64,000 nucleotides of DNA from Diphasiastrum complanatum (Eukaryota > Streptophyta > Lycopodiopsida > Lycopodiales > Lycopodiaceae). Positions 11,700 to 21,717 of the stretch are shown here, piece by piece. Positions within the stretch are counted from its first letter, which is position 1, and each line of letters opens with the position of its first letter. A program made the position numbers and the translations under genes. Location: the NCBI GenBank assembly GCA_029204225.1, contig CM055097.1, forward strand, positions 71,116,252 through 71,180,251. Reading direction: 5' to 3'. The notes beneath the pieces are model-generated. The model worked only from the letters and a program-made list of their open reading frames with translations, did not search any database and was not told the DNA's origin.

Positions 11700-13836
11700 A
11701 AAAAAAAATTGAGGTTACGATATCAAGTAGTTCTACCTCTTCTATTCCAGTAGTTGTAACTCAATATGTTGCAACAAGTGCAACATCTTCATCTGACATT
11801 CCCAATGAAAGCTTCTTTTATAAAGCCACTCCTGAATCTAAACACATTATGGTAAACGATGTGGCATCGTCATCATTTACTCGTTCATCATCTGAAATTC
11901 CTCAAGCAAGTACTTTTCAAGAAATGACGTCTGTAACTTAGCTTGTATTAAATCTTTCGACCTCGTCCTCCTCTTCAGATACAGGCTCGACACAACTAGA
12001 ACATTGTTCTTTTGAACAAGTTGAATCATTGAGTGATGAGTCAAAAGCTTCAATTCACTCAGTTACTGATTCTAGTAAATCAGCAGATGTACGTAAGTCT
12101 GTTGATCCGCGACATTCAAGCTTTTCTCATGTTCGCAGTTGAAAGACAAAAGTTGGCCAAGCATCGAAAGAAATGTTTGGAATGTCTACAAAAATATCTG
12201 GAACTTGTTATTGATGTCATGGATCAGAAGAAAACAATGTTGTCTCATTTTGTCAGTGTCCAAAAATTTGAACGAGACAGATTTTATTCAGGTTCATCTC
12301 ATTGGAGCACTTGTGTATAATGGCACTTTGGAGTCCAAGGTCTTTTTTAATTATCCCAATGTTCGAAATGATCCAAATTTGACGATCACCATTGTACATA
12401 AGATAATTTGCGAATTTGGTGAAAATCTTCCAAAAATACTTTATTTGCAGCTTTACAACACTACTAGAAAAAATAAAAATGAAACTATTTTGGTATACTT
12501 GTCTATGCTAGTGGAGAAAAAAAATTTCAAAAAAGTAAAAATAGGATTTTTGTTGGTAGGACATACCCACGATCAAATTAATCAAATGTTTAGTTGCTTT
12601 TCTAAGAGGTTGAGATGCAAGAAACAATTTTCATTACCAGTGCTTCAAGGCATTGTTGAGAAATCGTATGTGCCAAAGCCAAGCGTGTCATTAATCAGAC
12701 ACGCATATGATTTTTGTGATTATGTTAAGGCGTCCAACGAAACAGAGCGATGCGTAGCTAATATTAATGATATTAGCTTTCAGCACCAGTTTAAAATCAA
12801 ATGTAACGAATCAGACATTATATTATTATGGGGCAAACTATTTTCAAATTCAGTTTCGTGGCTACCTCTTGAAGGAGTTCAATTTTTGCTTAACATTCTA
12901 TCAACTCAAATCAAGCTTGCTGTGTTGTCTCCCTTGAAGTCCTTGCTAGAAGAACAAAAGGCGCAAAGAAAAAATCGTGAGATTGATCCATTTGCCTCAT
13001 TAAATTTTTTGAAATCAAGTATTCAAGCAGCTTATCATTTTTTTGATGAGTTTGATCAACATTGGTGGATGGACTTCTTCGAGGAACAAAAAATCAGTTT
13101 GCTCAATCTCGAACATACATCAACAACTGATGAATTTCATTGGTCTCATAAATTAGAAACATCAACTACGACTGTCGAACCTTCAGATCTTTCTCGAGAT
13201 AATGATTTCCTGCAGCTTGAGCAAGGCGAGGAACGTGAAATTGATGTGGGCTCAAGGAAGAATAGGCAAAGTGTAAAAGCTGCAAAAATGAAATGGCACG
13301 GTGATTTGAATGAAATCTAAATTGGAAGCCTTGTTGCACTTCTAGCTTCAGAAAACAATGAAGGACATCCATTTTGGATTGCCAAAGTACTTGGTTTTAC
13401 TCAAAATAACAATCAAACAAAAGTACTACGTGTCCATTGGTTGCGCACCACTTCAACGAATGCTTTTTTGGGAAGGTACGAACTCGAAATGTTGCAAGTA
13501 GATCCAAAGGGCAAGAGAAAAAAATTGCCAAAACAAAAACCAAGAGTCAACGATTTGAATCTACAGGATGTAGATGTTTTGGCATTTAATTTTGATTTAA
13601 CAATGACCAATCATCTACGAAAGTCAACAATATCTATATTGAAAGAACGACTTGGATTATTTGAAAAACCATCATCCTCCACTCGTCATCAACAGAAAAA
13701 AGCTGATTTACAAGGTTTTTTGTCAACATTAGACGAGGATTCTGAGGAAGACATGCCAGTTGACTCTGATGAAGAAGACGGGTCTTCCACTTCACTTCTG
13801 ACGAGAGTGTTGAGAATATGTCAAGTTTTGAATTGA
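11700..13836 (+). pseudogene. Putative transposase, DUF7869-like core
   Basis: A Ser/Thr-rich N-terminal stretch (11.71-12.05 kb) is followed by an acceptor (TTCGCAG, exon from 12,139) and a core with three motifs I associate with DUF7869-type proteins of mobile elements: LVIDVMDQKKTMLSHF (about 12,205), LYLQLYNTTRKNKN (12,440) and GFLLVGHTHDQINQMFS (12,548). In the family as I remember it, these read DGMDQ.KT, QLDNT.RENKN and GHTHEDID. Here the acidic residue of the second motif is Tyr. A frameshift lies near 12,275 and a TAA at 13,318; the same frame then continues into a small module (PFWIAKVLGF, RVHWLRTTS, AFLGRYELEML, 13,380-13,500) and an acidic tail (EDSEEDMPVDSDEEDG). It converges on the H3-like gene. 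The transposase role is inference. Confidence 0.65.
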
Positions 13837-14412
13837 GAGACATCAGTGAAAATTCCTTAGAAAATGTACTTTAAAAAAAAGAATGTGCAAATATAATTTA
13901 AGTTATTTTGTATTTCAATGGGTTTTCGAGTTTCAAAAATCATTTGTTCTCTTGAATTATTATTTCTTTTGTAATTATGATGGTTTTATGTAGTTTGCAA
14001 CAAAAAACTTGTAGTTCTTTATTTAACATGTGTATTTTTTGGCTTTTTTTAAAAATAAAATATAGAGATTTATTAAAAAAAATCCATGATTTTGGCCTAA
14101 AACTAGGACCATTAAAAAACACCAAAAAAGATTACTCTTTTTCATGTCAAAGTCCCAAAACAAATGTCATCGTGTTAGTAGATAATCAAATTCTCTATGT
14201 GTATTTGCAGCTGCGTTTGATTTTACACATAGAAAATTTGATACTCCCTCCTTATTTATCTTTACAAAAAGAATGTTTAGGCTCCAATGCCGACTGCAAC
14301 AACCAAGATACAAATATCGTTAAATTCATATTTATAAAAAAAAATTGTTTTTATTAAAGCAATGAGGCATGCAACAATCCAGATTAAAGCAACAAAAAGA
14401 AAAGAGCAATCC
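13837..14412. other. Intergenic region between convergent genes
   Basis: AT-rich sequence with several T/A runs between the 3' ends of the DUF7869-like gene and the H3-like gene. No domain, repeat or RNA gene recognised. It would hold both 3' untranslated regions. Confidence 0.5.
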
Positions 14413-15534
14413 TTACTTATTTTCATATGGAATCAAATAAAATTTCGCCATAGGACTACACTCGATAAAATAGACAGCCTTCTCAAAATTGGCTTCTTTC
14501 GCCTTTACCGCTCCCATGAAAAATGGACTAACTACACAAACTGTACCATGGGAATCGAAACTAATATTATTCTGCAAAAAAAGAAACTCCAGCCTCTACT
14601 ATTGCATCTGAAATTTCTGAGGTCTTATCTTTTAGCTCGGCACAAAATTTGGGACCTAATCTAAAGCTTCTACGTGTATCTGAAAGAAAAAAATCAAAAA
14701 AGTTGCCAAGAAGATCGATTTTGTTAGTCAGGTAGGCCTCGTATTGATTATAATGGTCAGAATAAAAAAAAAACCTGGGCTGGATCATATGGAATTCTCA
14801 CAAAAATATTATGTACAGGAGCAGAAACATAGGTGGAAAAAATATTCACAGATTTCTCTGTTATGTTGTCTAGCTCCTCTTGGGTAATCAACACTCAAAA
14901 CCTGCAGAGGAGCTGGACGAATAACAGGAGGAGGACTATGTGAAGATTCTCGATCTAAGTCAGATTCTCCAGCATTTGACTCAAAGCTCAGGAAGACACG
15001 GGGTCTCTTGGTCGGGATACGTCTAGGAGAAAGGGAAGCAGCTGGCCTTCAAAATCCAGCCTTCTTGAGGACAGCCTGCTTTCTCTTCCTCCTAGAGGTA
15101 GTAGGCACGTTGGTTCTATCCAGAGGCAGGTCTCTGGAGGTGCTGTCATTCTCAACATGCAGATTAGAATATCTGTTCCGAAGTCTTTTGAGAATGACAA
15201 AATCTTTTGGCATGATGGTGACACACTTACCATGCACTGTCAAAAGACAAGTGTCCTCAAAAAACTGAGACAAAAACTCTTCTACAGCACCCTGCAAGGC
15301 CTGCATGGCTGTCACGGCAAAAGAACATCCAGCCCAAGTGAGAGAGTGAATTCCATATAGATCGGCCGAAAGGAACTCTAGGGATCAACAATTCATTTGA
15401 TCTTTGGAGTTTTCTGATCTCCCTCAGCCAGACCTGCTTTCTGCCACGCCTACGGCCAGTACCAGGGGAAACACAGGAATTGGATAGTTGTACAGTGGTG
15501 ATGGCACGGGCGGTGGATTGGTCCTGGCCATCAT
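14413..15534 (-). pseudogene. Divergent histone H3 / CENH3-like gene with long C-terminal extension
   Basis: Start ATG-ATG at 15,534-15,529 gives MMARTNPPP, like the MART start of H3 and CENH3. In another frame follow GTGRRRGRKQ and LREIRKLQRSNELLIPRVPF (about 15,445-15,375), matching the H3 alphaN region; LLIP is CENH3-like. Back in the first frame come MQALQGAVEEFLSQFFEDT, VHGKCVTIMPKDF and LKRLR (15,303-15,190), the complete alpha2-loop2-alpha3 of the histone fold. Two frameshifts, near 15,470 and 15,373, cancel each other. Unlike H3, coding-like sequence goes on for some 250 codons: a basic segment (SRRKRKQAVLKK), a stop at about 15,047, then FVRIPYDPAQ, NQYEAYLTNKIDLLGNFF and ANFEKAVYFIECSP, with two more frameshifts in T runs. 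The C-terminal part is unrecognised. Histone identity is firm; calling it centromeric is tentative. Confidence 0.75.
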
Positions 15535-15612
15535 TCTCGGAAGAAAAAAATTAACAAAAAGAAGTTTGAACAAAACAAAAGTGGACCAAAACAAAAAAAA
15601 TTCTGATGAAAG

Positions 15613-15792
15613 GGCGCTTGAGATCGATACCAGCATTGAATATCGGTTTCGAGCGCAAGACCTGCAGAGATTATTTGCAGAAAAGAGATGTGCGCTCGAA
15701 AACGATATTGCACAGTAGGCGGTATTGGACTCGAGCGCACTGTGAGAGGGCGGAAGTTTGAAAGATGAAAGAGCGCGCTTGAGAGCGATACC
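15613..15792 (-). promoter_or_regulatory. Paired TATCG...AGCGC motifs in the leader of the H3-like gene
   Basis: Five copies of a motif close to TATCGnTyTCrAGCGC alternate in orientation: 15613-15631 (-), 15639-15657 (+), 15691-15710 (-), 15721-15740 (+) and 15774-15792 (-). Neighbouring copies could therefore pair as hairpins, for example TGCGCTCGAAAACGATATTG with the inverted copy 11 bases later. The same motif occurs three times in each copy of the leader of the opposite gene. It lies between the TATA-like box and the ATG, so it would be transcribed. Confidence 0.75.
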
Positions 15793-15841
15793 AGGAGCTA
15801 AAAACAAAAATTTTGCAAAAAAAAAAAGAAAATTCTAAGGA

Positions 15842-15851
15842 CTTATATATA
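15842..15851 (-). promoter_or_regulatory. TATA-like box for the H3-like gene
   Basis: TATATATAAG on the reverse strand, about 310 bases upstream of the ATG at 15,534 and immediately next to the first CACGTG of the shared promoter. The context CACGTGCAAAAATTTCG before it matches the context of the opposite TATA box at 16,692. Confidence 0.55.
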
Positions 15852-16462
15852 CGAAATTTTTGCACGTGTGAAAAGACGGCCGAGACACGTATCATCAGAT
15901 GATTAGACCACGTGGAATGTCCGTACTTACAATGATGAGCCAATTATGAGATCACGTGGGCTAAGACACGTGTGCGAATCCTTAATCGACGCATGTCATT
16001 CTCGCACGTGACAGATGTCAGATCAATCATACTAGGTACAGTGCATTTAATTTGGCTAATCACAAGTTGACACGTGTTCGTCAGTCCTCCACACGTGCAA
16101 ATTTTTTTTTATGAATATGTCTTTTTGGGCTCAGATTTTCACGCAAATTCATGATTGCTTTGTCGAATATCAATTTCAAGCGAGTCGCTTGCTCTCATTA
16201 CATCTCGTTTGCTAATGTGCACCTGGTTCCGATACTGCATCGTCCGGTATCGCATTCGAGCACGTCTCGCAAATCTTTTCTTTTCTGCTCGTTTTTCTTG
16301 CTCTTGGATCCGATACTCCAACTTCAAATATCTCTCTCGAGCGCATGTTGATTTGACGTGCTTGTCGGACCTGGGGTTTATGCCTGAGAGCGATATTTGG
16401 AACTTCAATTTTGTTATTTTTGTTTAAAATGTCTAATTTTGAATCCAGTTTGCTTTTTTTTT
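15845..16462. repeat. Tandem promoter/leader duplication, copy 1
   Basis: This segment is repeated at 16,476-17,043 with an offset of about 580 bases, including the CACGTG sites, three TATCG...AGCGC motifs and the first codons (ATGTCTAATTTTGAATCC at 16,429) of the downstream gene. Copy 1 ends in a T run just after those codons. Its TATA position reads TATGAATA instead of TATAAATA, so it is probably the inactive copy. Confidence 0.85.
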
Positions 16463-16679
16463 TTAATGAATTTTCGGAAATTTTTGCACGTGAAAATTTC
16501 ATACAGATAATGATGACCCAATTATGGGGACACGTGGGTTGAGACACGTGCGTGAACCTCTTATCGACGCGTGTTATTCTCGCACGTGACAGATGTCAGA
16601 TCAATCATTCAAGGTACGGCGCATTTATTTTGGCCAATCACATGTCGACACGTGTTTCTTCGCCACTCCTCCACACGTG
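15863..16679. promoter_or_regulatory. Cluster of thirteen CACGTG sites in a divergent promoter
   Basis: CACGTG occurs at 15863, 15909, 15953, 15967, 16005, 16071, 16092, 16487, 16531, 16545, 16583, 16649 and 16674. In plants this G-box hexamer is bound by bZIP and bHLH factors and, followed by GC or C, acts as an abscisic-acid response element. By chance one would be expected about every 4 kb. The sites sit between two outward-facing TATA boxes and are partly explained by the tandem duplication (seven in copy 1, six in copy 2). Response to a signal is inference. Confidence 0.85.
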
Positions 16680-17043
16680 CAAAATTTTTTATATAAATAG
16701 GTCTTTTTCGGCTCGAATTTTCATGCAAATTTACGATTGCTTTGCCGGATATCGATTTCAAGCACGCCGCTTCCTCTCATTACGTCTCGTTGACTATTAT
16801 GCGCCTGGATCCGATACTGCATCCTCCGGTATCGCATTCAAGCGCGTTTCGTATCTCTTTTCTTTCTTGTTTATTGTTCTTGCGCTCGGATTCGATACTC
16901 CAGCTTCCAATATCTCTCTCGAGCGTACGTTGCCTTGACGTGCTTGTCTGACCTGGGGTTTGCGCCTGAGAGCGATAATTGAAACTTCAGTTCTATTATT
17001 TTTGTTTAAAATGTCTAATTTTGAATCCAGTTTGCTTTCTTTT
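16476..17043. repeat. Tandem promoter/leader duplication, copy 2
   Basis: Second copy of the unit described at 15,845, ending in the start of the functional-looking reading frame at 17,011. It keeps TATAAATA at 16,692 and the three leader motifs at 16749-16766, 16828-16846 and 16908-16927, plus a hairpin CCGATACTGC...GGTATCG at 16811-16834. Confidence 0.85.
16692..16699 (+). promoter_or_regulatory. TATA box of the 17.0-kb gene
   Basis: TATAAATA, 13 bases after the last CACGTG and 319 bases before the ATG at 17,011. The distance mirrors that of the opposite gene. Confidence 0.65.
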
Positions 17044-18529
17044 TTAACTGAATTTGGTATTACTGATAGGTTGGACTATTTCAAATCCATTTTTTTTCCT
17101 TTTCTTTTTATTCTACCTTCTATAATTGAGGGCCCTGGTGTGGAGGCATTTTCTAGGATATATCTCAGATTTAAGTCCCTGCTCAGTACTCCGTTATTCA
17201 GGTCTCAAAATAAAGACATGATTCATTATCAGGACCTGGTGGCACTCGACAAGCATATCTACAAAGCTAAGCTTGACAGAATGTTTACCAAGTTACATAA
17301 TGATTTCAAGTCTGTAGATGAGTGCCCAATTCACAATAAAAAATGTAAATTTGTTGATTTTCAGTCTGCTTTTGTTTTTTTCCTTTTGTTAAATATTTCC
17401 GACGATTCAGACTCTGTGCCCTCCACTTCTGAAACAGTCTCTTCTAGTGATACAAAGTCTAAAAAGTCAAAGATTGTAGATATAGATACTTTTTTTATTG
17501 ACACGAGTGTTCATTTAGATGATTGTTCTGATTTTGATCATGCTCGAAATAGGGCTACTTTTATAGGCCCTAGAACACCCACTACCCTTTCTCCTTCTGC
17601 TAAATCTTTGATCACTTTGCCTACTTATATTATAGATAATAATTCCTTTTTGACAATATCGGATATATAGGATCTTTTTGACTTCACTGAAGTTGAGACT
17701 CTTTGCATTTTTAGCAAAGATCTTGATGAATTTTTGGATATAATTCATTTTGATGCTGATGATCTTCTCCCTAGTGTTGACGATGTACATAATGATAAGT
17801 ATTATCCAGGGAAAGATTGCTTGAAAATGGCTGTGGAGGAAATGCGCAACAAAGAAGATGATCTACCTTCTGAGGAGGAGTTTCTTAGAATCCAAAGTCA
17901 ACTTGGTTTTCCACAGTTAACTGTCTATTCACCAACAACAATGACATCGAAAGGTGGACATAATATTGATGGAGAGACAGTAATCATAGAAGACAAAGCC
18001 GAATGCGTAAGTTTTTTACTCTTATCAAGTACTAGTAGATTTGTTATGTCAGATTATATACAAGAGCTTATTTTGTTTTTTATCATTTCAGGAAACAATT
18101 TTTCTTGATGATTTCGCAATTCGTCAAGGAGGGCAGAGATCTTCTACGGGAGAATTTTCAAGAGATCATGCACTCGGGCACTATCTAAAGTCCTTCAAGA
18201 ATAATGAGATAAGTGTTGCCCATTCAAAGTTTCATCAACATGGTGAAACTATGATTATGGCAATCAAGGCACTGTCTCATTTTCTTGGAGGACATAATTT
18301 TAATAAGGTGCATAAAATAATTTTTGTAAAGAAAACTATTGCGGTTAAAATTTTAGGATATGGACCAGTGAATTCCATGCTCAGATCATCTCATTTTGCA
18401 GTGTATGCTGCTTACGTTGATCTGAGTAAGCATGAAAACTATGAGCTATTGGATCCATACGAAAGAAGAAAAATGTTGCATGATTCTAAGTTGCAACTTT
18501 CATTGGAAAAAATATCGGAAGCAGATTAG
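17011..18529 (+). pseudogene. Unrecognised two-exon gene with one in-frame stop
   Basis: The start MSNFESSLLSFL was chosen because the promoter duplication ends just inside it. The frame runs open for about 220 codons, meets TAG at 17,668-17,670, and continues in the same frame to 18,006. There GTAAGT begins an 85-base intron ending TTTCAG at 18,091; exon 2 (18,092-18,529) follows in phase 0. The product would be about 477 residues. Visible features are a hydrophobic stretch near residue 30, a possible metal site CPIHNKKC (residues ~106-113), a Ser/Asp-rich linker, an acidic segment, and a compact C-terminal part with FHQHGETMIMAIKALSHFL and YAAYVDLSKHENYELLDP. I do not recognise the family. 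The head-to-head partner is the H3-like gene; the tail-to-tail partner is the PCLYC gene. Confidence 0.6.
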
Positions 18530-21346
18530 ATACTGTTGAATTGTACTCTGTAAATATTTTTAATTAATATACAAAATTTTATTGTGTGTCTATAGCCTAC
18601 TGGCTTGTATAAATTTGCATGCTTTTTGAAATTTTTTATAATCCGTCGATTTTGTATTATGACGAATTTGGATTCTTCTGTAAAACCATTGGAAAAGTTG
18701 CAGTATATAGCTGTTTTTTGTGCTAGTCCCGCCATGTTGTGTACTTTTATGAAATGTCGCTCTTGCTTGCCAATGAGATTTTTCCATTCCTTGCGATGAC
18801 CATATGCTAAGACTTCCACTATTTCTTGCAAAGAATGTCGAATGATGTCGTAATATGTGCTGCATGTCATAAAAACATAATCTAAATCAGTACCAAAAGT
18901 ATCTAAATTTAATTGCACATATTTGTCTATCGTAGTGTAGAATCAAAATCTTACCATATAATGTGTTATATGATCAACACCCCATGCACTCTGAATTGCA
19001 TCCACAAATTCATTGGTTGTTTTCTGTATCATTTGAACATCAATATTTGAAAATTTATCTTTTCTTAAGTATTTCACCATGTTGTCTAACTTTTTTCAAA
19101 CTTCTACTTTGTGTATACGAGTAGAACCTTCTTCTTTGAAATCTTGAGTTGCTGCACTAATTTTTTTCCAAACCGTGTATTGGACCTTAGATTGTTTGCC
19201 AGAATAATTTGATAAAAATCTTTGAGCTTTAGATCCTCCAATGCTCGGCTTGCATGGAATATTTCCTGTTTTTTTTTATTTTAACGTGGCCTTTATGTAA
19301 GCCTGCTTTGGACAACACATCCTCTAATCTGGAAATAGCTTCCTTTGCAGACGCCTCTAGCTCGGAATGTCATGCAAACAAGATGTAAAGATATATTATT
19401 TTTTCTATAATACACACCTCTGCATGCAATGTACAGATATGAACATTTCGTAGAGGAATCGATAGTACAGGTTTCCAATTAGGATCTTCTCGATCTCTTG
19501 ATATTCTTGTACTCCTTGTCATGTCTTTTGCTATTTTCATGCAGTACAAACAAGGGTGTTTAGAGTTAGCGCCATGAGATACATTGAACATACATTTTAA
19601 TGTCTTCGGATCTCCTGCTAAATGCCATTCAATGTTGAAAGTGCCAATTCCAGGAATATTGAGTGGAACTCCCTCCATGTGATTTTTTATGGTGGCAGGA
19701 TATGATGTTCTATTAAATATCCATGAGAGAATGTTATGGTCTTCTTTCAACACCTATAAGAGAATACAAAAACGTGATTAGCTTCATAATATTAACAAGA
19801 GAAAATTTTAGATATTAAATCCATATTCAAATGATTATCCCTATTTATTATGCAAAGGAACTGCTTTACCTGAAATGCTGCCAACCACCAAATATCATCT
19901 TCTGATTGAACACTGAAATTGAGACCTTCTGAGTCTTCTGAATTTGAACGTGCTCCATTCATGATCGTGAGACTGACTCTTTCCATTTTTTGTCCTTTTA
20001 TAATTTCAGACTCATCTAACTTTAGAACAACTATCAACTTGTTATTGACATTCTCATTTGTAATACCGTAAAAATTTATGATGAATGTTAATAATTAATT
20101 AATGTCAATAAATAAATTGTTGGAATTGTTATATGCTAGACTTTCTCCTTTCGAGCAATACACTTCATTGATATGAGATGGATTACCAACTATTGTCTGC
20201 ATACCATGGTTTAACATGTCTCTTTTTTTTAAAAGATGAAATGGTCGTGCGATTGGAAACTTTTTAATATTCACCTGTGCAAATGCCTCCTTTATCATCT
20301 TAAACATTGTTGCATATGCTTCCCTACTAATGCTAGAAAAGTCACATGTCCCCTGAAGCAATGTACTGTCTAATATTTTTCCAACTTCATCCATAATGCT
20401 ATCAGTAACGGAAGCCTTAATCTTTTTCATTTTGTTATTATTTGACGTTGATTTCATAGATTTAGAAGTCAAGATAGAGCCTAGTGAGTTTCCAATTGAA
20501 ATCTCATCGGCCAAATGGTCTTCAACAACCAATGATGATCTGCATTGCAAACATAATATTCATGAAAATGTCAGTAGAAATTAGAACACTCATAGTATTC
20601 ACAGCAGTATATAATAAGCAAATCAACAGAAAGTTGAAATGAATAAATAACAAAATTAGTGATTATGAATAAATCAAAAAGTTCAACCAATTTTCAGTAC
20701 CAAATAAGCTATAACTTACTTGAATGCACGGATTCGTCTTTTCTTATGACCTCCTCTGGATGATAGATCACATATATCCTTGTTTACCAGTCTTTTCCTC
20801 TTGTTGCTTCGGACCTTTCTGTTGAGCACATCCATATCTTTAACAAGAGACAAATATGAGATACGCATGGATTGAAATGCAATTTTTATCTCATCATTAC
20901 TAGTTGTATAATGATGCAAAGAATATCTCAACCTTTGGATCTCCTCCTTGAGCATCTCATTTTCATCCAAACAAGTTTTCATCTTTGTAGATTTTTCTTC
21001 GCACTCCTTTGATATTTTCCTTGATTCCTCTTTCAAATAATGTATTATTCTTTGCATTGAACGTGCATTCCCATAGAGCATCAAGTTCTCACAGTAACCC
21101 AAAAGGCCATTTACCATGACACATATAGATTATTAACTGACTCATCGAATGAAAATCTGGGTGCTGCAATGAACATGAATCAATAGGATACAATGTTCCT
21201 GATGACCATAAATCTACATGTTTTAGCTTTTCCTCCCTGTATCGGACCATATCAGAAGTTGACAATTTGGGTTGCTTTGAATTTCTCATCCTGAGTGGAG
21301 CATATTCTGGTGACAGATCCACATGAAGATGATAAAGCTTTGTCAT
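18526..21346 (-). pseudogene. Unrecognised multi-exon gene with PCLYC motif
   Basis: The ATG at 21,346 opens MTKLYHLHVDLSPEYAPLR. Exon boundaries with good consensus are: donor GTAAGT at 20,719, acceptor TGCAG before 20,539; donor GTAAAG at 19,869, acceptor TTATAG before 19,753; and probably donor GTGTGT at 19,417 with acceptor AG before 19,354. The joins keep the frame. The N-terminal part has a coiled-coil-like Lys/Glu region and a basic segment (KVRSNKRKRL). The centre carries FNIEWHLAGDPKTLKCMFNV and SKHPCLYC, a possible zinc-binding pair of cysteines as seen in some transposon proteins. Breaks: a 2-base loss near 21,108, stop at 20,092, frameshift in an A run near 19,277, and stops near 19,101 and 18,943. 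The last frame ends at 18,526, its stop overlapping that of the opposite gene. Function unknown. Confidence 0.6.
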
Positions 21347-21715
21347 CAGTACAGAAGTATAGTAACAAACAACACAATGACAATAACAAAGCTGGAGATG
21401 GCGCTAATGACTTTGCTGGAGATAGAGATAGCATAGGTTTTTTTCAGAAATGTCACTCCTAATTCAAATTTTGAGTGTTCCCAACTATTGGGAGGGAATA
21501 TTTCAGCATTTTAAAAATTTATATTTTAACTGTGGTTAAACACCAGTGAAGTTTGATGTGACTAAACTAAGGTGCATTCATTTACATGGAAAGTAGTGCG
21601 GGCATATGCGTAAAGAATTTAGAAAATGATATTATAATTACTTTATAGCTATTTTTCTCTCTCCTACATGGCATTTCTTATAGGGCCCTCTTTGGGCCCA
21701 TATTTTCTCTAATGT
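20960..21715 (-). repeat. Right arm of the ~755-bp inverted repeat pair
   Basis: Reverse-complement partner of 663-1419. Its outer end, CTAATGT at 21,709-21,715, abuts a copia reverse transcriptase frame that is broken exactly here, so this arm is the end of whatever was inserted into that element. The remainder of that copia is not found beyond the left arm. Confidence 0.8.
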
Positions 21716-21717
21716 TA

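Noticed and set aside
18943-18972. 28-base intron (GTAAGA...GATAG) in the PCLYC gene
   Set aside because: It is too short for a plant intron; an in-frame stop in a continuous exon is simpler.
8485-21346. Endogenous giant-virus insertion
   Set aside because: Compact genes and a histone would fit, but the genes have normal spliceosomal introns and no viral hallmark (capsid, polymerase B, packaging ATPase) was seen. Kept only as an alternative.
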